From NCBI RefSeq assembly GCF_001421885.1, contig NZ_LMLH01000008.1, positions 1 to 64,000 on the forward strand: 64,000 nt of DNA. Direction: 5' to 3'. Origin of the DNA: Pseudomonas sp. Leaf48 (GTDB taxonomy: Bacteria > Pseudomonadota > Gammaproteobacteria > Pseudomonadales > Pseudomonadaceae). A program made the position numbers and the translations under genes. The notes under the pieces were generated by a model. The model saw nothing but the letters and a program-made list of their open reading frames with translations. It did no database searches and was not told the origin of the DNA. Each line of letters opens with the position of its first letter. Within the stretch, counting starts at the first letter, position 1. Positions 1-7,698 of the stretch are shown here, in pieces.

Positions 1-46
1 AAGCCAGCGTGTAATCGCGCTGACTGCGCCTTTTCCCCGAATCCAT
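1..46 (-). CDS. 5' end of a probable transposase gene (partial)
   Basis: Reading left from an ATG at 44-46, 15 codons are visible and the gene runs off the window edge. The peptide begins MDSGKRRSQRDYTLA. A strong ribosome binding site (AGGAGG, about 8 bases upstream) shows this is a real start. The basic, RDYTLA-containing start resembles the N-terminus of helix-turn-helix transposase OrfA proteins of IS3-type elements as I remember them, but 15 residues cannot prove it. If right, the IS end lies within about 47-105 and the element continues to the left of the window. Confidence 0.5.
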   Translation of the reverse strand, partial: MDSGKRRSQRDYTLA

Positions 47-105
47 TGCTCCCTCCTGAAAATAGGTCAGAAGGTGTAAACCTTATTCAGGACGGGACAG
101 AACCC

Positions 106-143
106 AAAAAAAGGCCCGCATGTTCATCCATGCGGGCCTTTTT
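106..143. terminator. Bidirectional rho-independent terminator
   Basis: A 10-bp perfect stem (113-122 pairing with 129-138, GGCCCGCATG arm) has a 6-base loop. It is flanked by seven A on the left and five T on the right. It ends the leftward fadE / small-gene unit. Confidence 0.85.
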
Positions 144-160
144 GCATTGCGGGTCGTAGA

Positions 161-568
161 TCAGTGCTTGCTGTCCTGATTCGACATAGCCAGCAGCTGT
201 TTTTCCTGGTTCCAGTCGAAAGGTTCGTCGTTCTGTTGGGCTTCGAAGCGACGTTCTTCCAGTGCCTGATACAGGTCGATTTCATCATCGGGCATGTAGT
301 GCAGGCAGTCGCCGGCGAAGTACCACAGCAGGTCGCGCGGGACCAGGTGAGCGATTTGCGGGTAGCGGGTGATGACCTGGCACAGGATGTCCTGGCCCAG
401 ATACTGGCTTTCGATCGGATCGACTGGCAGTAGTGCAAGCAGTTCGTCGAAGCGCTCGAGGAACAAGGCATGACTTTCGTCGGGAACCTGCTCGGCCTCA
501 CCTACGGCGACCAGGATGCTGCGCAAGTGGTCGAGTAAAACGAGATGATCGGCAACGATGTTGGACAC
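161..568 (-). CDS. Conserved hypothetical protein downstream of fadE
   Basis: A 135-residue acidic cytoplasmic protein of unknown function, with no signal peptide or membrane segment. I prefer the GTG at 566-568 (start V/MSNIVADHLV), which has AGGAC about 8 bases upstream. A longer in-frame ATG at 587-589 lies next to the fadE terminator. It contains two Trp in a WYFAGD and DWNQEKQ context and ends shortly before a strong terminator. It lies downstream of fadE in the same direction, a pairing I recall from other pseudomonads (PA2816/PA2815 in PAO1). No function can be inferred beyond that. Confidence 0.8.
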   Translation of the reverse strand: MSNIVADHLVLLDHLRSILVAVGEAEQVPDESHALFLERFDELLALLPVDPIESQYLGQDILCQVITRYPQIAHLVPRDLLWYFAGDCLHYMPDDEIDLYQALEERRFEAQQNDEPFDWNQEKQLLAMSNQDSKH

Positions 569-592
569 GAGATAAGTCCTCAAGAGCAAAAC

Positions 593-621
593 GGGCGCGG
601 GAGTATAAAGCTCCTGCGCCC
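593..621 (-). terminator. Terminator after fadE
   Basis: An 11-bp hairpin (593-603 with 611-621, one G-T pair, 7-base loop) is followed on the minus strand by GTTTTG and on the plus strand by six T. It separates fadE from the small gene to its left, so that gene may depend partly on read-through. Confidence 0.7.
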
Positions 622-651
622 TTTTTTACACATTGCACAGGTTGTGCTGGA

Positions 652-3099
652 TCAGCGGACTTGTCCCGCCGCCAGCGCGATGTCCTGTTTGTCGAAGTCA
701 TCGACATCGATCACTTTGCGTCGGGCCGCTTCTGCTTCACGCAAGGTTTGCGCTTCCACCGGCTGCAATACGCCGGCCTCAAGCGCGGCATCGATCACAT
801 GTTCACCCGCAACCGGTTTGACCTGACCGCTCTTGAGCGCTACATGCAGTTTTTTCTGCAGCGGTTGTGCCGCGTTCAACAGATCACAGGCATGTTGCAG
901 GGCGCCGACCGGATCATCGGCCGATTGTGGGCGATAGCAACCGAGCAGCATTTCTTCCAGTGCCGGATCACCCTTGGCGCGGCCAATGAGCGCAGCGACT
1001 TCGGCACCGAGTTTGTCCGACGGCCCTTTGTGGCGGCGGCCGAATGGAAACACGATCACTCGCAGCAGACAGCCCAGTACCTTGTTCGGGAAGTTGCTCA
1101 GCAGTTCATCCATGGCTCGCTCGGCCTGCCCCAGGCTTTCTTCCATGGCCCAGGTGAACAGTGGCGTCATGTACTGCGGTGAGTCGAGGTCGTGGTAACG
1201 CTTGAGCGCGGCGGAGGCCAGGTACATGTTGCTCAACACATCACCGAGCCGCGCCGACAGGCGTTCGCGGCGTTTCAGTTCACCGCCCAGCAGCATCATG
1301 CTGAGGTCGGCGAGCAGGGCAAAGGCGGCGGCCTGACGGTTGAGGGCGCGGAAATAACCCTGGCTGAGTTTGTCGCCCGGAGCTGATTCCAGATGGCCGA
1401 AGCCCAGGTTCAGCACCAGGGTGCTGGCCGCGTTGCTCACGGCGAAACCGATGTGCTTGAGCAGAAGACCATCGAACTCGGTCAGTGCCTGATCCTTGTC
1501 CTCACGGCTGGCCAGCGCCATTTCCTTGAGCACGAAGGGGTGGCAGCGAATCGCGCCCTGGCCGAAGATCATCAGGTTGCGCGAGAGAATGTTGGCGCCT
1601 TCCACGGTGATGAAGATCGGCGCGCCGTGCCATTTGCGACCGAGGTAATTGTTCGGCCCCATGATGATCGCCTTGCCGCCGTGCACGTCCATGGCGTCGC
1701 TGATGCAGTCGCGGCCGCGCTCGGTGAGGTGGTACTTGAGAATCGCCGACAACACCGACGGTTTCTCGCCCAGATCCACCGCGTTGGCGGTGAGCATCCG
1801 TGCGGCGTCCATCATCCAGGCGTTGCCGCCGATACGCGCCATGGCTTCCTGAATGCCTTCGAAGGCGGCAATTGGCACGTTGAACTGTTCGCGAATCTGC
1901 GCGTATTGGCCGGTCACCAGACTGGTGAACTTGGCCATGCCGGTGCCCACCGCCGGCAGGGAAATGGAACGCCCGACCGACAGGCAATTCATCAGCATCA
2001 TCCAGCCTTTGCCGAGCATTTCCTGGCCGCCGATGAGGAACTCCAGCGGTACGAACACATCCTTGCCGGCGTTCGGGCCGTTCATGAACGCTGCGCCCAA
2101 AGGCAGGTGCCGGCGGCCGATTTCAACGCCGGCGGTGTCGGTCGGAATCAGCGCAAGGCTGATGCCCAGGTCTTCCTGGTCGCCCAACAGGTGATCGGGG
2201 TCGTAGGCTTTGAACGCCAGGCCGAGGAGGGTGGCCACCGGGCCGAGGGTGATGTAGCGCTTTTCCCAGTTCAGGCGCAGGCCGAGGACTTCGTTACCTT
2301 CCCATTGTCCTTTGCAGATCACCCCGGAATCCGGCATGCCACCGGCATCGGAGCCGGCCAGTGGGCCTGTGAGGGCAAAGCAGGGGATTTCATCACCGCG
2401 TGCCAGCCGTGGCAGGTAATGATTGCGTTGTTCGTCGGTGCCGTAGTGCAGCAACAATTCGGCCGGTCCGAGGGAGTTGGGGACCATCACCGTAGACGCC
2501 AGGTCGCCGCTGTGGCTCGCCAGTTTCATTGCCACCTGCGAGTGGGCATAGGCCGAGAAACCCTTGCCGCCAAACTCCTTGGGAATGATCAGGGCAAAGA
2601 ATCCGTTTTCCTTGATGAACGCCCAGGCTTCGGCAGGCAGGTCCATGGTCTGACCGATCTGCCATTCGCTGACCATGGCGCAGAGTTGCTCGGTCGGTCC
2701 ATCGATGAACGCCTGTTCCTCTTCGCTCAATTGCACTTTCGGGTAGGCAAGCAACTTGTTCCAGTCCGGGCGACCGCTGAACAGTTCGCCATCCCACCAT
2801 ACCGTGCCGGCGTCGATGGCATCGCGTTCGGTTTGCGACATCGGCGGCAGGGTTTTCTGGAACCAGTTGAACAGCGGTGCGCTGAAGAATTTGCGCCGCA
2901 GGTCCGGCAGCAGCAATGGCGCGGCAACGGCGGCGATCAGCACCCAGAAAACCAGCAGCAGCCAGCCCGGTGCGCGGCTGAACGCACCCATCGCCACGAC
3001 GTAAATGGCAACGATGCCCAGGGCAGGCAGCGGGTCAATTCGGCGGTGAGCCAGATAAGCAACCCCGACTAGCAGTACCAGAATCCACAACAGCAGCAT
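652..3099 (-). CDS. fadE: Acyl-CoA dehydrogenase, FadE type
   Basis: An 815-residue FAD-dependent acyl-CoA dehydrogenase of the large FadE/YafH class, the first step of fatty-acid beta-oxidation. The first ~66 residues contain hydrophobic stretches that would anchor it in the inner membrane, as in E. coli FadE. The acyl-CoA dehydrogenase core follows (about 90-600), with a FALTGPLAGSDAGG substrate/flavin loop, the DVHGGKAI segment and ITVEGANILSRN. A FadE-specific C-terminal extension completes it. The length matches the family. Electrons pass to ETF, whose genes and quinone oxidoreductase lie at 53797-57687 in this same window. It diverges from the transglutaminase-like gene. Confidence 0.93.
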   Translation of the reverse strand: MLLLWILVLLVGVAYLAHRRIDPLPALGIVAIYVVAMGAFSRAPGWLLLVFWVLIAAVAAPLLLPDLRRKFFSAPLFNWFQKTLPPMSQTERDAIDAGTVWWDGELFSGRPDWNKLLAYPKVQLSEEEQAFIDGPTEQLCAMVSEWQIGQTMDLPAEAWAFIKENGFFALIIPKEFGGKGFSAYAHSQVAMKLASHSGDLASTVMVPNSLGPAELLLHYGTDEQRNHYLPRLARGDEIPCFALTGPLAGSDAGGMPDSGVICKGQWEGNEVLGLRLNWEKRYITLGPVATLLGLAFKAYDPDHLLGDQEDLGISLALIPTDTAGVEIGRRHLPLGAAFMNGPNAGKDVFVPLEFLIGGQEMLGKGWMMLMNCLSVGRSISLPAVGTGMAKFTSLVTGQYAQIREQFNVPIAAFEGIQEAMARIGGNAWMMDAARMLTANAVDLGEKPSVLSAILKYHLTERGRDCISDAMDVHGGKAIIMGPNNYLGRKWHGAPIFITVEGANILSRNLMIFGQGAIRCHPFVLKEMALASREDKDQALTEFDGLLLKHIGFAVSNAASTLVLNLGFGHLESAPGDKLSQGYFRALNRQAAAFALLADLSMMLLGGELKRRERLSARLGDVLSNMYLASAALKRYHDLDSPQYMTPLFTWAMEESLGQAERAMDELLSNFPNKVLGCLLRVIVFPFGRRHKGPSDKLGAEVAALIGRAKGDPALEEMLLGCYRPQSADDPVGALQHACDLLNAAQPLQKKLHVALKSGQVKPVAGEHVIDAALEAGVLQPVEAQTLREAEAARRKVIDVDDFDKQDIALAAGQVR

Positions 3100-3348
3100 A
3101 TTTAATCCTCCGTGAAACCAGGGCAGACCAGCCCTCAGAGCTTAGACGGCATCCACAGAACGGGGTGGTCAGAGCGATGTGATTGAAATCGTAGGAAACC
3201 CTGGATGGTTTTCGTAGGCCCGCATGGCAGCAGGCGTGGGAAAAGCGTTGGTTGAGCGAGCGGCAAAGCGCCCATGTTTGGCCGAAATGTCGTTATCTCT
3301 GTGCTGAACCTCTCGCTAGACTCGGGGCTTCCCCAGGAGATTGTTCTC
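3100..3348. promoter_or_regulatory. Divergent promoter region, fadE / transglutaminase-like gene
   Basis: 249 bases without a gene. An imperfect inverted repeat GGAAACC-N6-GGTTTTC lies at 3194-3213. It resembles the halves of a PsrA site but the spacing is too wide, so I do not call it one. No clear -35/-10 pair stands out. Confidence 0.35.
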
Positions 3349-4008
3349 ATGCACGAGTATCTGAGTCCCGGCCGCTTCATCGATAGTGACCACCCATGTG
3401 TGGTGGAGTTCGCCGAAAAACACCGTGGCGTCAGTCGCGATCCGCTTGGGCAGGCGATCAATCTCTACTACGCCGTGCGCGAGGCGGTGCGCTACAACCC
3501 TTATACCTTCAGCCTTGATCCACAGACCTTGTGCGGTAGTCATGCGCTGGCGGCGGGGGAAAGTTACTGCGTGCCCAAGGCCACGCTGCTGGCAGGTTGC
3601 GCCCGGCATTGCGGCATTCCCGCGCGGATCGGCCTGGCGGATGTGCGCAATCATTTGTCGACGCCACGCCTGCTCGAATTGCTCAAGAGCGACGTGTTCG
3701 CGATGCATGGATATACCGAGTTTTACTTGCAGGATCGCTGGGTCAAGGCGACTCCGGCGTTCAACCAGAAGCTCTGTGACCTGTTCAATGTGGCGCCGCT
3801 GGAATTCGACGGGGTCAATGACAGTGTCTTTCATCCCTTCAATCGCGATGGCGCGAAGCTGATGGAGTACGTTGCCGATCACGGCCAGTTCACCGACGTG
3901 CCGCAAGCGTTCTTTTTCGAGCACTTGAAAAAGTGCTACCCGCATCTGTTCGGTGAGCACCAGCAACCACTGCTGGGGGACATGCAGAGCGATTTGAGTC
4001 GCGCCTGA
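3349..4008 (+). CDS. Transglutaminase-like family protein
   Basis: A 219-residue cytoplasmic protein of the bacterial transglutaminase-like fold (cysteine protease-like superfamily). The start at MHEYLSPGRF follows AGGAG by 8-9 bases; a longer in-frame ATG at 3274 has no such site. Cys74 (ESYCVPKA) and His120 (AMHGYTEF) fit the first two catalytic residues. At the third position, usually Asp, the sequence reads WVKATPAFN with no Asp, as in a subset of this family, so activity is uncertain. The substrate is unknown. It lies immediately upstream of a glutathione transferase gene. Confidence 0.8.
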   Translation: MHEYLSPGRFIDSDHPCVVEFAEKHRGVSRDPLGQAINLYYAVREAVRYNPYTFSLDPQTLCGSHALAAGESYCVPKATLLAGCARHCGIPARIGLADVRNHLSTPRLLELLKSDVFAMHGYTEFYLQDRWVKATPAFNQKLCDLFNVAPLEFDGVNDSVFHPFNRDGAKLMEYVADHGQFTDVPQAFFFEHLKKCYPHLFGEHQQPLLGDMQSDLSRA

Positions 4009-4051
4009 TCCGGCGTATGCTGCCTGCCCACTTATCGAAAAAGAGGCGGTC

Positions 4052-4675
4052 ATGCTGAAGATCTGGGGTCGGAAAAACTCATCGAATGTCAAAAAGCCGT
4101 TGTGGGCCGCCGAGGAACTGGGGCTTGCCTATGAAGCCATCGATGCGGGTGGTGCCTTTGGTGTCGTCGATACGCCCGAGTACCGCGCGATGAACCCCAA
4201 CGGCCGGGTGCCGATGATTGAAGATGACGGCTTTGTCATGTGGGAATCCAATGCCATCGTGCGCTACCTGATGGCTCGCCACGCCCACGGCACGTCCTGG
4301 TATCCGGCGGACCCGCAAGGCCGGGCCAATGCCGACAAGTGGATGGACTGGACCTCCTTCAGCATTGCCGGCCCGTTCCGCACGGTGTTCTGGGGCGTGT
4401 TGCGCACCCCGGCCGAGCAGCAGGACTGGCCGGCGATCAAGGCGGCGATCAAAGAGTGCGACACGCTGCTGGCTATGGCCGACCAGGCGCTGGCGGTCAA
4501 ACCCTGGCTGTCTGGTGACGAGATTGGCATGGGTGACATTCCCCTCGGCAGTTTTATTTATGCCTGGTTCGAGATGCCGATCGAGCGTGCACCACAGCCT
4601 CATCTGGAGGCCTGGTACGAACGGCTCAAGCAGCGTCCGGCCTATCAGAAGGCGGTTATGACCGCGTTGACTTAA
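4052..4675 (+). CDS. Glutathione S-transferase family protein
   Basis: A 207-residue cytosolic GST. The thioredoxin-like N-terminal domain (1-~80) has the cis-proline GRVPMIED and the glutathione-contacting WESNAIVRYL segment. The all-helical C-terminal domain (about 90-207) contains GDEIGMGDIPLGSFIYAW. It conjugates or uses glutathione with an unknown electrophile. It begins 43 bases after the transglutaminase-like gene, probably the same transcript. The sequence does not suggest a specific GST subclass. Confidence 0.88.
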   Translation: MLKIWGRKNSSNVKKPLWAAEELGLAYEAIDAGGAFGVVDTPEYRAMNPNGRVPMIEDDGFVMWESNAIVRYLMARHAHGTSWYPADPQGRANADKWMDWTSFSIAGPFRTVFWGVLRTPAEQQDWPAIKAAIKECDTLLAMADQALAVKPWLSGDEIGMGDIPLGSFIYAWFEMPIERAPQPHLEAWYERLKQRPAYQKAVMTALT

Positions 4676-4808
4676 TAATCACTATCGACACACTTGACTG
4701 TACTTGTGTGGCGGCGACAAGCACCATTGTGTGTATGCGACGTGGTTGCAATGCTCGCCGCCCGCCCTTATCTGGCCCATTCCCTCCTTCCTGGTGCGTA
4801 AATCCGAT

Positions 4809-5741
4809 ATGAGTTCCGCTCTGTCCATCCGGCAGCTAACCAAAACCTACGGCAACGGTTTCCAGGCCCTGAGTGGTATCGATCTGGAAGTGGCCGAAGG
4901 TGACTTTTTCGCCTTGCTCGGCCCGAACGGCGCCGGCAAATCCACGACCATCGGCATTCTCTCGACCCTGGTGAACAAGACCAGCGGAACAGTGAATATC
5001 TTTGGCCATGACCTGGACAAGAATCCTGCGGCGCTCAAGCGCTCGATCGGCGTAGTGCCCCAGGAATTCAACTTCAACCAGTTTGAAAAGACCTTCGACA
5101 TCGTCGTGACCCAGGCGGGTTACTACGGCATCCCGGCAAAAATCGCCAAGCAGCGGGCCGAGCAGTACCTGACCCAGCTCGGCCTGTGGGACAAGCGCGA
5201 TGTGCCGTCGCGTTCGCTGTCCGGCGGCATGAAGCGGCGACTGATGATCGCGCGTGCGCTGGTTCATGAACCGCGCCTGCTGATCCTCGACGAACCGACT
5301 GCCGGGGTGGACATCGAACTGCGTCGCTCGATGTGGAGCTTCCTCACCGAGCTGAACCAGAAAGGCATCACCATCATCCTTACCACTCACTACCTGGAAG
5401 AGGCTGAACAGTTGTGCCGCAACATCGGCATCATCGACCACGGCACCATTGTCGAGAACACCAGCATGCGTCAGTTGCTCAGCCAACTGCATGTCGAAAC
5501 CTTCCTGCTGGACCTCAAAGGCAATCTGGCTGCCGCGCCGCAACTGCTCGGTTACCCGTCAAGGCTGCTTGATAGCCATACCCTGGAAGTCCAGGTGGAC
5601 AAGTCCATGGGTATCACTGCGCTGTTCACTCAGCTCGCGCAGCAGAACATCGAAGTTCTGAGCCTGCGTAACAAAACCAATCGCCTCGAGGAGTTGTTCG
5701 TGTCCCTGGTGGAGAAAAATCTGTCTAAGGTGGCGGTATGA
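4809..5741 (+). CDS. ABC-2 type exporter, ATP-binding protein
   Basis: A 310-residue ATPase. Walker A is at 38-46 (GPNGAGKST), the signature LSGGMKRR is near 137-144 and Walker B is LLILDEPTAGVD near 157-168, followed by the H-loop TTHYLEEAE. The start MSSALSIRQL is chosen because the region upstream in the longer frame is not protein-like. It closely resembles the YadG-type ATPases that drive ABC-2 exporters. Its stop overlaps the permease start (ATGA), so the two are translated together. The substrate is unknown. Confidence 0.92.
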   Translation: MSSALSIRQLTKTYGNGFQALSGIDLEVAEGDFFALLGPNGAGKSTTIGILSTLVNKTSGTVNIFGHDLDKNPAALKRSIGVVPQEFNFNQFEKTFDIVVTQAGYYGIPAKIAKQRAEQYLTQLGLWDKRDVPSRSLSGGMKRRLMIARALVHEPRLLILDEPTAGVDIELRRSMWSFLTELNQKGITIILTTHYLEEAEQLCRNIGIIDHGTIVENTSMRQLLSQLHVETFLLDLKGNLAAAPQLLGYPSRLLDSHTLEVQVDKSMGITALFTQLAQQNIEVLSLRNKTNRLEELFVSLVEKNLSKVAV

Positions 5742-6517
5742 GTTCCGAGCTGCGCCCCAATCTCGTCGCCCTCAATACCATCGTCTACCGTGAGGTCCGG
5801 CGTTTTACCCGGATCTGGCCGCAGACCCTGCTGCCGCCGGCGATCACCATGGTTTTGTACTTCGTGATCTTCGGTAATCTGATCGGTCGGCAGATCGGCG
5901 ACATGGGTGGCTTTACCTACATGGAGTACATCGTGCCGGGGCTGATCATGATGTCAGTGATCACTAACTCCTATGGCAACGTGGTATCGAGTTTCTTCGG
6001 CAGCAAGTTTCAGCGCTCCATCGAAGAATTGATGGTGTCGCCTTTGTCACCGCACACGATTCTGATCGGCTACACCCTGGGCGGCGTGTTGCGCGGGTTG
6101 ATGGTAGGGATCATCGTGACGCTGCTGTCGCTGTTCTTTACCGATCTGCAGGTGCATCACCTGGGCGTGACCATTCTGGTGGTGGTGCTGACCGCGACGA
6201 TCTTTTCGCTGCTGGGGTTCATCAACGCGGTGTTTGCGCGTAACTTTGATGATATTTCGATTATTCCGACCTTTGTGCTGACGCCTTTGACTTACCTTGG
6301 CGGGGTGTTTTATTCGATCTCGTTGCTGCCGCCGTTCTGGCAGACGGTGTCTATGGCCAATCCGGTCTTGCATATGGTCAATGCGTTTCGGTATGGGATT
6401 CTTGGGGTTTCGGATATTCGGATCAGTATTGCTATCACCTTTATGCTGGTGGCGACTGTGGTGTTGTATGTGGGGTGTGCGCGGTTGTTGGTGAGTGGGC
6501 GGGGGATGCGGACTTGA
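5738..6517 (+). CDS. ABC-2 type exporter, permease protein
   Basis: A 259-residue inner-membrane permease of the ABC-2 family (YadH-like) with six predicted hydrophobic segments. The conserved ABC-2 motif is around SFFGSKFQRSIEELMVSPL, followed by the APARNF-like loop FARNFDDIS near residue 170. It overlaps the upstream ATPase gene by four bases and would form the dimeric channel with it. The 3' third is unusually rich in T at third codon positions compared with neighbours. No terminator is obvious; the gene ends next to a dispersed repeat. Confidence 0.92.
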   Translation: MSSELRPNLVALNTIVYREVRRFTRIWPQTLLPPAITMVLYFVIFGNLIGRQIGDMGGFTYMEYIVPGLIMMSVITNSYGNVVSSFFGSKFQRSIEELMVSPLSPHTILIGYTLGGVLRGLMVGIIVTLLSLFFTDLQVHHLGVTILVVVLTATIFSLLGFINAVFARNFDDISIIPTFVLTPLTYLGGVFYSISLLPPFWQTVSMANPVLHMVNAFRYGILGVSDIRISIAITFMLVATVVLYVGCARLLVSGRGMRT

Positions 6518-6539
6518 GTTTCGGTTGTTTTTGACCGAG

Positions 6540-6850
6540 TACATATCCGTTGCTGCGGTAACGGCCGCTTATGGTTCCGCTCTTACAGCGGGTCACTTTT
6601 GGCAAACGCCCCAAAAGTAACCAAAAGGTCTTGCCCCACCATTCGGTGCCTCGCCTAGGCTCGGCATTCCCTCACTCCGGCATTGCTCCGGGGGCCCGCC
6701 GCCATCGGCCATCCATGGCCGAGGGCGGCTACCGCGGCATCCATGCCGCGGTGCCCCCTGCGCAACGCCTGCGTTCGGCCTCTGGAAACGGGGCAGGCAG
6801 ATCAAAATCAAATGCCAAGCCAAAGCAAAAGCAAAAGCAAAAGCTTTTCT
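6540..6850. repeat. Dispersed intergenic repeat of about 300 bp
   Basis: This stretch has the layout of a repeat I recognise from intergenic regions of many P. fluorescens-group genomes. It contains an inverted repeat GGTCACTTTTGG / CCAAAAGTAACC (about 6591-6624), then a pseudo-coding GC-rich stretch with short palindromes (CCATCGGCCATCCATGGCCGAGG, GCGGCATCCATGCCGC). It ends in a tandem AAAGC tract (about 6820-6846). Open frames cross it in both directions, but none has a credible start or family resemblance. Confidence 0.65.
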
Positions 6851-6878
6851 AACTGGGTTCGAATGCTTACGCAAAAAC

Positions 6879-6969
6879 TGTAGGAGCTGGCTTGCCAGCG
6901 ATTAGGCCGGCACGTCCAGCATCAATGTGGCCTGACCCACCGCCATCGCGAGCAGGCTCGCTCCCACAG
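6879..6969. repeat. REP pair (BIME-like)
   Basis: Two REP units face each other: TGTAGGAGCTGGCTTGCCAGCGAT on the left and ATCGCGAGCAGGCTCGCTCCCACA on the right, about 45 bases apart. Together with the dispersed repeat to the left they fill the 530-base gap between the exporter and the DUF2062 gene. Confidence 0.8.
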
Positions 6970-7047
6970 AAAAGCTGTCGGGTGTACACCCATCCAAACA
7001 GGCCGAGCTACAGCTAGAATCGCTTTGCTTTTGCGGGAGGCGCCCCC

Positions 7048-7563
7048 TCACATCCGACGCTGCTTACGCCGCCGCCATTGCCGCGCCACCCACCATCGCC
7101 AATACATCATCACCAGAAAATACGCCAACGCCCCAAGGACCACGCCGGTCACTACTGACCCCAGTAGAAACGGCTGCCACAAGGTCGAGAGTTCGCCCCT
7201 GACCCATTCCCAGCTCAACTCATCCGGCAAGCTCCGGGCGGGGACGTCCATCAGCCAGGCGCCGGTCTGGTAGGTGCAATAGAACACCGCCGGCATCGTG
7301 ATCGGATTGGTCAGCCAGACCAGGCTGACGGCAATCGGAATGTTGCCGCGCACCATGATCGAGAGAAAGGCGGCCAGCAGCATTTGCATCGGGATCGGCA
7401 GGAACGCCGCGAACAGGCCCACCGCCATGGCGCGGGCGACCGAGTGGCGGTTGAGGTGCCAGAGGTTCGGGTCATGCAGCAGGGAGCCAAGAAAGCGTAA
7501 GGATTTGTGTTCCCTGATGCTGGCCGGATCTGGCATGTAACGTTTGAATAAGCGCCGGGGCAT
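7048..7563 (-). CDS. DUF2062 membrane protein
   Basis: A 171-residue inner-membrane protein of the DUF2062 family. I chose the start MPRRLFKRYM (7561-7563) over an upstream ATG because the extra 24 residues look non-coding. After a basic N-terminus come RAMAVGLFAAFLPIPMQ and a TNPITMPAVFY segment, both typical of DUF2062, then a C-terminal transmembrane helix followed by a basic tail (WRRRKQRR). The function is unknown. It is divergent from comEC, as I recall in other pseudomonads. Confidence 0.87.
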   Translation of the reverse strand: MPRRLFKRYMPDPASIREHKSLRFLGSLLHDPNLWHLNRHSVARAMAVGLFAAFLPIPMQMLLAAFLSIMVRGNIPIAVSLVWLTNPITMPAVFYCTYQTGAWLMDVPARSLPDELSWEWVRGELSTLWQPFLLGSVVTGVVLGALAYFLVMMYWRWWVARQWRRRKQRRM

Positions 7564-7698
7564 AAGGCTTCTCGATCGGTGAAGGCGGCAAGTATGTCTG
7601 GATTCCATGACCTGACTATTCAGACTTTGTGACAATTGTTAACGGCAGACGTGCGACGAACCGGCTAAGCCTTGGAGGGGACTCTCAAGGACGAGCTT

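Noticed and set aside
1393..3072. 559-codon plus-strand frame
   Set aside because: Antisense shadow of fadE, which has clear family motifs on the other strand.
3194..3213. PsrA-like site ahead of fadE
   Set aside because: The half sites are present but separated by about 8 bases with a mismatch, outside the N2-4 spacing of the consensus.
6571..6852. 93-codon frames on both strands
   Set aside because: They lie inside the dispersed repeat and end in a tandem Lys/Gln tract; most likely non-coding.
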